A DNA stretch of 64,000 nucleotides from Lachnospiraceae bacterium (GTDB lineage: Bacteria > Bacillota > Clostridia > Lachnospirales > Lachnospiraceae), in NCBI GenBank assembly GCA_910575555.1, contig CAJTFX010000008.1, positions 1-64,000 on the forward strand, written 5' to 3'. Positions within the stretch are counted from its first letter, which is position 1. The number at the start of each line of letters is the position of its first letter. The position numbers and the translations under genes were made by a program. The notes beneath the pieces are model-generated. The model was not told where the DNA came from. It saw nothing but the letters and a program-made list of their open reading frames with translations, and made no database searches. This document shows positions 59,059 to 64,000 of the stretch, in pieces.

Positions 59059-60441
59059 TTGAAGAAAGAGGAAACATATTTCCAGCAGTCCAACGGGCAG
59101 TTTGCCCTGTTTCAGCCGGAGTTCATCCGGGATGCCGACTGTACGAAAGACACGCCTGTTATCTATGGAGAACCGGATGCCCCTATATATGGAACCGGAA
59201 AAAGAATCAGGCCAAGGGTGCCAGGACGCAGGGACTCAAAGTATATGGAAAAAATTTTATTGAAGGAGTTGCTGCCGCTGGAAAGTTATGATTTGATCAT
59301 TCTCCTGATTTCAGGAGGGAAGGACAGTATCGCCTGTTACTATAAATTGTTAGAGCTTGGCGTTCCGAAACAGAAGATAGAATTCTGGCATCATGATATT
59401 GACGGCGGGCATCCGGCAAGAAGGATGGACTGGCGCTGTACCTCCAGCTATATCCATGCTTTTTCAGAGGCAGAGCAGATACCGCTCAGGGTATCCTGGC
59501 GCAAAAACGGTTTCTTTGGAGAATTATACCGGATTGGCGCGTCAGAGCCGATTGAATGGCAGGAGCCGGATACACAGGAGGTGATACAGTGTCCCTTGTC
59601 AAAGAAGTATAAGGAGTGCCTTAAGCTGAAGAAAAAGTCGGCAGAAGATATGGAAAAGCAGCTGGAGCAGTTCGGGTACCGCATGAAATTTCCTATGAAA
59701 ACCGGGGATTTAAGTAAGCGGTGGTGCTCGGCCTATTTAAAGATTATGGTGGCGGATACGGTGCTTCGGAATCTGGACAGCCTGGAGAATTTGGAAAAGA
59801 TAGGAGGCAGACGGTTAAAATTTCCGGCAAAAGGAGGAACCCATCAGGGACGCTGGTGTAGCGGGAGTCTCAAAGCTTCCGTGCAGGACAGTGTGACGGC
59901 AAGCTTAGAGAAAACGAAAAAGGATACCCGGCTGCTGATCATATCCGGAGAGCGCAGAGGGGAATCGGCAGGGCGGAGTAAATACAACGAGATGGAAATC
60001 CACAGGACAAATGCAGAAGCAAAGGCGCACCGGATCGTACACCAGTGGCGTCCGGTCATTGATTATTCGGAAAAGGATGTCTGGGAGGTGTTAAAAAGGC
60101 ATAAAGTCAACCCGCATCCCTGTTACCGCGCCGGATGGAACCGTTGCAGCTGTGCAATGTGCATCTTCTCCACGCCGACATTGTTTGCCGGCATCCGGGA
60201 GCTGTATCCGGAAGACTACAGCTTGTTGAGGCAGGATGAAGAGATACTGGGGTTTACGTTAGATAATAACTGTGATCTGGATACATTTGTGGGGAATGCA
60301 AAGTCCTGCGTTTACCATGGTGACCGGGAGGCAGTGTATAGTCTGATGACAGGGGAATTTTCCAGAGATTCCGTCTATGTAAAAGGTCAATGGATGTATC
60401 CGGCAGGAGCCTTCCACGGTGCGGAAGGCGGGCCCTGTTAA
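59059..60441 (+). CDS. PAPS reductase-like PP-loop protein
   Basis: About 460 aa. The PP-loop SGGKDSIACYY (about residues 86-96) marks the adenine nucleotide alpha hydrolase/PAPS reductase superfamily. Later blocks: RWCSAYLK and RWCSGSLK (paired, about 218 and 259), ISGERRGESAGRSKY and the C-terminal cysteine cluster CYRAGWNRCSCAMC (about 356-369). Mobile-element members are thought to act in sulfur or nucleotide chemistry, including relatives of DndC in DNA phosphorothioation; this one's role is unknown. No ATG fits; TTG 59059 (GGAG 8 bp upstream) or GTG 59050 is likely. Confidence 0.75.
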   Translation: MKKEETYFQQSNGQFALFQPEFIRDADCTKDTPVIYGEPDAPIYGTGKRIRPRVPGRRDSKYMEKILLKELLPLESYDLIILLISGGKDSIACYYKLLELGVPKQKIEFWHHDIDGGHPARRMDWRCTSSYIHAFSEAEQIPLRVSWRKNGFFGELYRIGASEPIEWQEPDTQEVIQCPLSKKYKECLKLKKKSAEDMEKQLEQFGYRMKFPMKTGDLSKRWCSAYLKIMVADTVLRNLDSLENLEKIGGRRLKFPAKGGTHQGRWCSGSLKASVQDSVTASLEKTKKDTRLLIISGERRGESAGRSKYNEMEIHRTNAEAKAHRIVHQWRPVIDYSEKDVWEVLKRHKVNPHPCYRAGWNRCSCAMCIFSTPTLFAGIRELYPEDYSLLRQDEEILGFTLDNNCDLDTFVGNAKSCVYHGDREAVYSLMTGEFSRDSVYVKGQWMYPAGAFHGAEGGPC

Positions 60442-60475
60442 TAAAAAACGAAATGGTGAAAGGTAGGAAAATATT

Positions 60476-61186
60476 ATGAAGTTTGCAGAGAAAATATTTG
60501 AGAGGGCAACGGTAAAAGGAGTGGCGGATTACCTGTTATACGGCATGGTTCCGGACCGGGATGACCGCAGTTACAAAACACGCTTGGATGATGCAGAGAT
60601 GATTTACGAAGAGGTTGCTAAACAATATGGTGAAGATGGAGCTTCCATACTGTTATCCGCAGCGAATGAGATGGTAAATGAAAATGCCAGCGTATATATG
60701 GAACTGGGATTGCAGGCAGGGTTCCTGATCATTGCTGATCTGTTCCAAAACATCTGCAGGGAAAGGACCCAGGCTATAAGCAGCACGGGTTCCGATGAAC
60801 AAATGATACAAAAAGAACAGAATCAAGATACAGTTTCTGATATAGATTCAGATACGGCGTTTACCAGAACTCCGGACAATGGTATGGAGCCAGAACTCCG
60901 GCACGAAGTCCTTCAGCAATTTATCCGGAACCGGTTGGATACAGCTTTGGAAGATACGCTGCGGAAAGACCGTAAATATCAGGAATCAAAGCAGAAGGCC
61001 AAAGCAAAGGCTGAAAAGCTGGCCGAAGATATGTTTACGCAAGAGCAATGGAGTTTGATTGATGATGCCCTGGAAGAGAGTAATGCAAGCGCTTCCGAAT
61101 ATGGGCGAGCTGCTTATCAGCAGGGGCTGTTTGATGCCTTAGATTTTTTCAAAGACATACGATCAATGAAAGGAGACTCTATATGA
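60476..61186 (+). CDS. Hypothetical protein (236 aa), DUF6809-like C-terminus
   Basis: GGTAGG upstream. Residues 1-100 are a compact helical domain (VADYLLYGMVPDRDD..YKTRLDDAEMIYEEV). A linker rich in D, S and T is followed by a second helical domain ending SASEYGRAAYQQGLFDALDFFKDI, matching the helix pattern in the 25409 and 46788 products. Overlaps the next gene by 4 bp. Function unknown. Confidence 0.7.
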   Translation: MKFAEKIFERATVKGVADYLLYGMVPDRDDRSYKTRLDDAEMIYEEVAKQYGEDGASILLSAANEMVNENASVYMELGLQAGFLIIADLFQNICRERTQAISSTGSDEQMIQKEQNQDTVSDIDSDTAFTRTPDNGMEPELRHEVLQQFIRNRLDTALEDTLRKDRKYQESKQKAKAKAEKLAEDMFTQEQWSLIDDALEESNASASEYGRAAYQQGLFDALDFFKDIRSMKGDSI

Positions 61187-61638
61187 ATATGTCAGAAAAC
61201 ATGAAAGATACTTTAAAGCTGCAGCTTATTGGTACAGACTTTTGGTCACGTCCAGTCTATAAAGACCAGCATGGACAGTTATGGAAGGATGTTACATTAG
61301 GAAGCAATCAGCCAGATCTTTGCTCTGTAGTGGATAATGCATTTGATGGTGAGCCGGATATGCAAATCCGAAGACCATTTATTATTTTATTAAAGGAAGG
61401 GCAAGTTGATGAAATTAAACGGTTCCAATATCAAATGCTGGACAGATACAGATGTGATTGTGACTATTATCTTGGTTATGGTAACAGAAATTCTGACGTT
61501 CTTCCATTAAAAGATGAAAGGAAGCTTATAGAAGAGATGAAAAGAATCTGGCTTAGTTTTTCGGAGGAGGAAAAACCCAAATGGTTAACATGGGATCAGA
61601 TTCTTGAATATGAAAAAGCAATGTGCTCCCCCAATTAG
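61183..61638 (+). CDS. LPD11-domain protein (151 aa)
   Basis: The C-terminal half reads EIKRFQYQMLDRYRCDCDYYLGYGNRN then EEMKRIWLSFSEEEKPKWLTWDQILEYEKAM, the pattern of LPD11, a small domain attached to large polyvalent proteins of conjugative elements and phages. Here it follows an N-terminal part (FWSRPVYKDQHGQLWKDVTLG) of another LPD-like type. AAAGGAG upstream. Its exact role is unknown; such proteins are associated with transfer. Confidence 0.7.
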   Translation: MNMSENMKDTLKLQLIGTDFWSRPVYKDQHGQLWKDVTLGSNQPDLCSVVDNAFDGEPDMQIRRPFIILLKEGQVDEIKRFQYQMLDRYRCDCDYYLGYGNRNSDVLPLKDERKLIEEMKRIWLSFSEEEKPKWLTWDQILEYEKAMCSPN

Positions 61639-61695
61639 CACCAAGGCGGTTACTTTATCTACACGTCAATATTCTATAAACAAGGAGAGAAGCAG

Positions 61696-62013
61696 ATGGA
61701 GAGAAGAATCAGGGAAGTGAAGCAGGAGACGATAGATGCATTTTATCCCAATCTGAATCTGGCTGCATTTTACAGGAAGGTAGCAGAGGAATTTCAGATG
61801 TCGGTAGAGGAAGGAGACGGGTTTGACTGCAGGAAAATACGGATTGCATCCAATATACAGGAACAGTGGTGCGGGCAGTTTGAAAAGGAATATGGAGAGG
61901 CGAGGCGTTGGGAGATCAATATGAGGCTGTGTATGTCCGGCCCGTGCGTGGAAAAGTATCTGCGGGAGAATGAAGTGGAGGTTGAGGAGGATTGGATTTG
62001 TAAAATAGAGTAA
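61696..62013 (+). CDS. Hypothetical protein (105 aa)
   Basis: AAGGAG upstream. Acidic helical protein; not recognised. Last gene of this strand's run; the terminator at 62025 follows. Confidence 0.6.
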   Translation: MERRIREVKQETIDAFYPNLNLAAFYRKVAEEFQMSVEEGDGFDCRKIRIASNIQEQWCGQFEKEYGEARRWEINMRLCMSGPCVEKYLRENEVEVEEDWICKIE

Positions 62014-62024
62014 AAAAGTTAGAC

Positions 62025-62055
62025 GGTCTGGCATTATGCCGGGCCGTCCTTTAAT
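62025..62055 (+). terminator. Terminator at the end of the rightward gene run
   Basis: GACGGTCTGGCAT pairs with ATGCCGGGCCGTC (62021-62048, G-U allowed), followed by CTTTAATT. A second hairpin, CCCGG/CCGGG, at about 62171-62195 serves the leftward gene. Confidence 0.75.
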
Positions 62056-62184
62056 TATCAAAAATGGAAAAAATAAAAATTATTTACAGAAAATCAAAAA
62101 GTGGAACCTACTTATTACATGACACATGAAAACCTGAAATAAAATGCCACCTTACAGATGCAAGAATAAAAACCCGGACTTTGA

Positions 62185-62874
62185 TTATGCCGGGCTTAAT
62201 GGAAGTGTATAGTTGTTTAAAATATTATCAGATAACAAATTGGAAGTTTGGAGCAGTGTTTCTTTTGAAACGGTTGGCGCATGTTCATTTACTAAAATGA
62301 AAGAAAGGTTCATGTCCAAATTGTAAGGTCGATGTTCCATATAATACTGAAATACTAATGGTATTGAAGTGACAAAACTGATTTTATCTTCGGATGCCGT
62401 TTCTTTTGAAATTAATTGTAGAAGATTTGTTTCAAGTTCATGGTCAATCGTCGAAAAAGTGGTTTTCTGCAAAAAATGAAAGTACCAGCGATGAACGGGT
62501 CCATCTGTAAATTGCAAAATCATTTGATAAAAATCGGTACTGTTGCATGGCAAAAAAGAAAATTTATACGGAAATCCTGACAAAGCATGAGTTAATGCAT
62601 CTATCATATGGCTGACAGTGGCAGGAACTGTTATTTTGTTTGGGTCATAACCACAGGCAGAAATCAATTCTTGTAAGGATACTCTGCTTTGCGAATTTGA
62701 AGCAATTTTGACCAAAGTATCTACAGTAGGCGGTGTATCCCGTTTTTTTGTGACTAATCGTGAGAGATGCTCCTTGCTTAATTGGGCGTCCTGAGCAAAG
62801 CTTTTTTGTGTGCGGTTTCCAAGAGCTTTTTTAATGAGCATGGAAAGCGCTGATTTATCAAACTGATTGTCCAT
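62185..62874 (-). CDS. XRE-type HTH regulator (229 aa)
   Basis: N-terminal HTH (about residues 8-75): LSMLIKKALGNRTQKSFAQDAQLSKEHLSRLVTKKRDTPPTVDTLVKIA. The remaining ~150 residues (STDFYQMILQFTDGPVHRWYF, MEHRPYNLDMNLSFILVNEHAP) form an unassigned sensing or oligomerising domain. Divergent from the recombinase at 63052, so a likely regulator of excision or integration. Minus-strand AGGAGG-type site (CCTCC at 62882-62886). Confidence 0.85.
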   Translation of the reverse strand: MDNQFDKSALSMLIKKALGNRTQKSFAQDAQLSKEHLSRLVTKKRDTPPTVDTLVKIASNSQSRVSLQELISACGYDPNKITVPATVSHMIDALTHALSGFPYKFSFLPCNSTDFYQMILQFTDGPVHRWYFHFLQKTTFSTIDHELETNLLQLISKETASEDKISFVTSIPLVFQYYMEHRPYNLDMNLSFILVNEHAPTVSKETLLQTSNLLSDNILNNYTLPLSPA

Positions 62875-62990
62875 AACAAAACCTCCATTCCAACTATATC
62901 ATGTGAAAATGGAACAATCAATCAGAGTTTTGGATAAAATATAAAAGAAATTAAAATTGAATTAATATATAATGATTATATCAATAATAA

Positions 62991-63020
62991 TTGACATATA
63001 AAAGAAGAAGTGTGTATAAT
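62991..63020 (+). promoter_or_regulatory. Promoter of the recombinase gene
   Basis: TTGACA (62991-62996), 18-bp spacer, TATAAT (63015-63020), 32 bp before the TTG start. Confidence 0.85.
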
Positions 63021-63051
63021 GTAGATACAGTAAAAGAAAGGGGAGGGTAAT

Positions 63052-64000
63052 TTGAAGGCTTATGAGGTTGGAAAAGTAAGATATGATGGAAAAGTTTATT
63101 TTTTGATCCGACGTATAGAAGATGCCAGTATCTGCATATATCCGACAAAATATTTGAAACATAAAACAACTTCTAATCGCTCCCCCAATACGGTAAAGCG
63201 GATTGCGTTTTCTTTATCCTATTTTATGGGGTATCTGAAGGAACAGGGGAGACAGTTTGAAGATGTTTATCAGATGACTTACAGTGCGCAGATGGAGTTT
63301 TTTCAGAACTTTCTTTATTGGATTAAAGGGGGAAAGCATATTTCCGGTGAATTAAGAAAAATTCCGGATAATGGGACCTGCAATGCATATTTACATGATG
63401 TGTTTGGTTTCTACCAATTTCTTGAAATGGAGTATGAGCAGTTTGGATCATTGCTGGTGCTTTCGGACAAGACAATTTCCTACACGAATGCCATAGGTAT
63501 TAAAAGGACAAAGGTATGCCGTTCATTTGATGGATATTTGAATGCGGTTTCGTCAAAAGGGAGATCGATTGAAAGAAAAAACATTATCATCCTTTTAGAT
63601 GCATGTACGAATTGCAGGGATCAGCTATTACTCCTTTTGCTGGCAGAGACGGGCTTTCGGATTGGGGAACTACTAGGGGTGCGCTATGTTGAGGATATTG
63701 ATTATCAGGGATGCCGGATACGTGTGGAACCTAGAATGGATAATGAAAACGAAGTGCGTGCCAAGTATGAAGAAGACCGGTGGGCGAAGGTGAGTAAGGA
63801 TACGTTTGATATTCTGCTTTTTTACTATGCTAAATATAGAAATCTGCTGAAAGAGTCAGAATATTTATTTATCACATTGTCTGGAGAGAATGCTGGGCGG
63901 GCGTTGACAGAAGATGCGGTCAATGCTATGCTTCGCAGATTACAGGAGAAGACACAGATTAAAGTTACCTCCCATATGCTCAGACATTATTTTGCAAACG
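63052..64000 (+). CDS. Tyrosine recombinase/integrase (partial, runs off the window)
   Basis: Starts at TTG 63052 behind GGGAGGG (63041-63047); no stop before 64000, so 316 residues are visible. N-terminal SAM-like/core-binding region (NTVKRIAFSLSYFMGYLKEQG), then the catalytic domain with TGFRIGELLGVRYVEDI (the first catalytic Arg) and SHMLRHYFAN (H-x-x-R box, about residues 307-316). The Tyr lies beyond the window. The form, with its N-terminal β-strand, resembles Tn554 TnpA-type recombinases. It would excise or integrate the element and places a likely end of the element near here. Confidence 0.9.
   Translation, partial: MKAYEVGKVRYDGKVYFLIRRIEDASICIYPTKYLKHKTTSNRSPNTVKRIAFSLSYFMGYLKEQGRQFEDVYQMTYSAQMEFFQNFLYWIKGGKHISGELRKIPDNGTCNAYLHDVFGFYQFLEMEYEQFGSLLVLSDKTISYTNAIGIKRTKVCRSFDGYLNAVSSKGRSIERKNIIILLDACTNCRDQLLLLLLAETGFRIGELLGVRYVEDIDYQGCRIRVEPRMDNENEVRAKYEEDRWAKVSKDTFDILLFYYAKYRNLLKESEYLFITLSGENAGRALTEDAVNAMLRRLQEKTQIKVTSHMLRHYFAN

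Noticed and set aside
1-64000. CRISPR array
   Set aside because: No series of regularly spaced short repeats with unique spacers was found. The repeats seen are pairs or the four dispersed leader copies.

Overview
The window looks like part of a large conjugative element, most likely an integrative and conjugative element (ICE), from a gut Clostridium-related bacterium of the Lachnospiraceae type. The evidence is the strong AGGAGG-type ribosome binding sites, the Gram-positive surface protein with a sortase, and a backbone typical of Firmicutes conjugative elements. That backbone comprises a VirD4/TcpA coupling protein, SSB, an ERF annealing protein, a CHC2 primase-like protein, a RecD-like helicase, PcfK/PcfJ-like proteins and an LPD11-type protein. 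The species call is inference. No chromosomal housekeeping genes or rRNA were seen.

Layout. 1-103 is the 3' end of a group II intron sitting inside the coupling-protein gene, whose 3' exon follows (104-958). 1.2-5.3 kb holds an S1-domain RNA-binding protein behind a structured leader, a zinc-finger protein, small membrane proteins and a cold-shock protein. 5.4-12.2 kb holds unknown backbone genes, the ERF annealing protein, the primase-like protein and an AAA/PD-(D/E)XK protein. 12.2-13.1 kb is a HigBA-like toxin-antitoxin module between two ~99-bp direct repeats. 13.3-17.8 kb encodes a 1216-aa VaFE/SpaA surface adhesin and a class B sortase. 18.5-24.4 kb is an AT-rich sugar-uptake island: LacI-type regulator, lipoprotein binding protein, two permeases and a GH13 glucosidase, with two TGAAACATGTTTCA operators. 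24.5-27.4 kb is a regulatory patch with two XRE repressors, two OmpR-type winged-helix proteins and visible operators.

27.5-43.7 kb holds the SSB/RecD module and then a MoxR-like AAA ATPase, a metallopeptidase-like/VWA protein and two very large uncharacterised proteins in one operon-like run. 44.5-50.1 kb is a degraded accessory zone: Rpn-type nucleases with C-terminal tail fragments, three XRE repressors, a 113-bp MITE with an 8-bp target duplication, frameshifted flavodoxin and peptide deformylase genes, and an intact macrodomain protein. 50.1-62.0 kb begins with an RNase A-like toxin candidate and continues with small proteins, PcfK/PcfJ, a PAPS-reductase-like protein and others. The window ends with an XRE-type regulator and, divergently, the start of a tyrosine recombinase that runs off the end.

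The strongest unexplained structure is regulatory. Four separate operons (5.4, 27.5, 33.4 and 50.1 kb) share one promoter design, with an ACACAAYATATA element 23-24 nt upstream of a TTGAC -35 and a 17-nt spacer. At least three of the four share a long leader (U-rich box, hairpin, second box with UUUGUUCC, hairpins, intrinsic terminator). This looks like a common control of the element's replication, processing and accessory modules by a repressor plus an attenuator or antitermination RNA.
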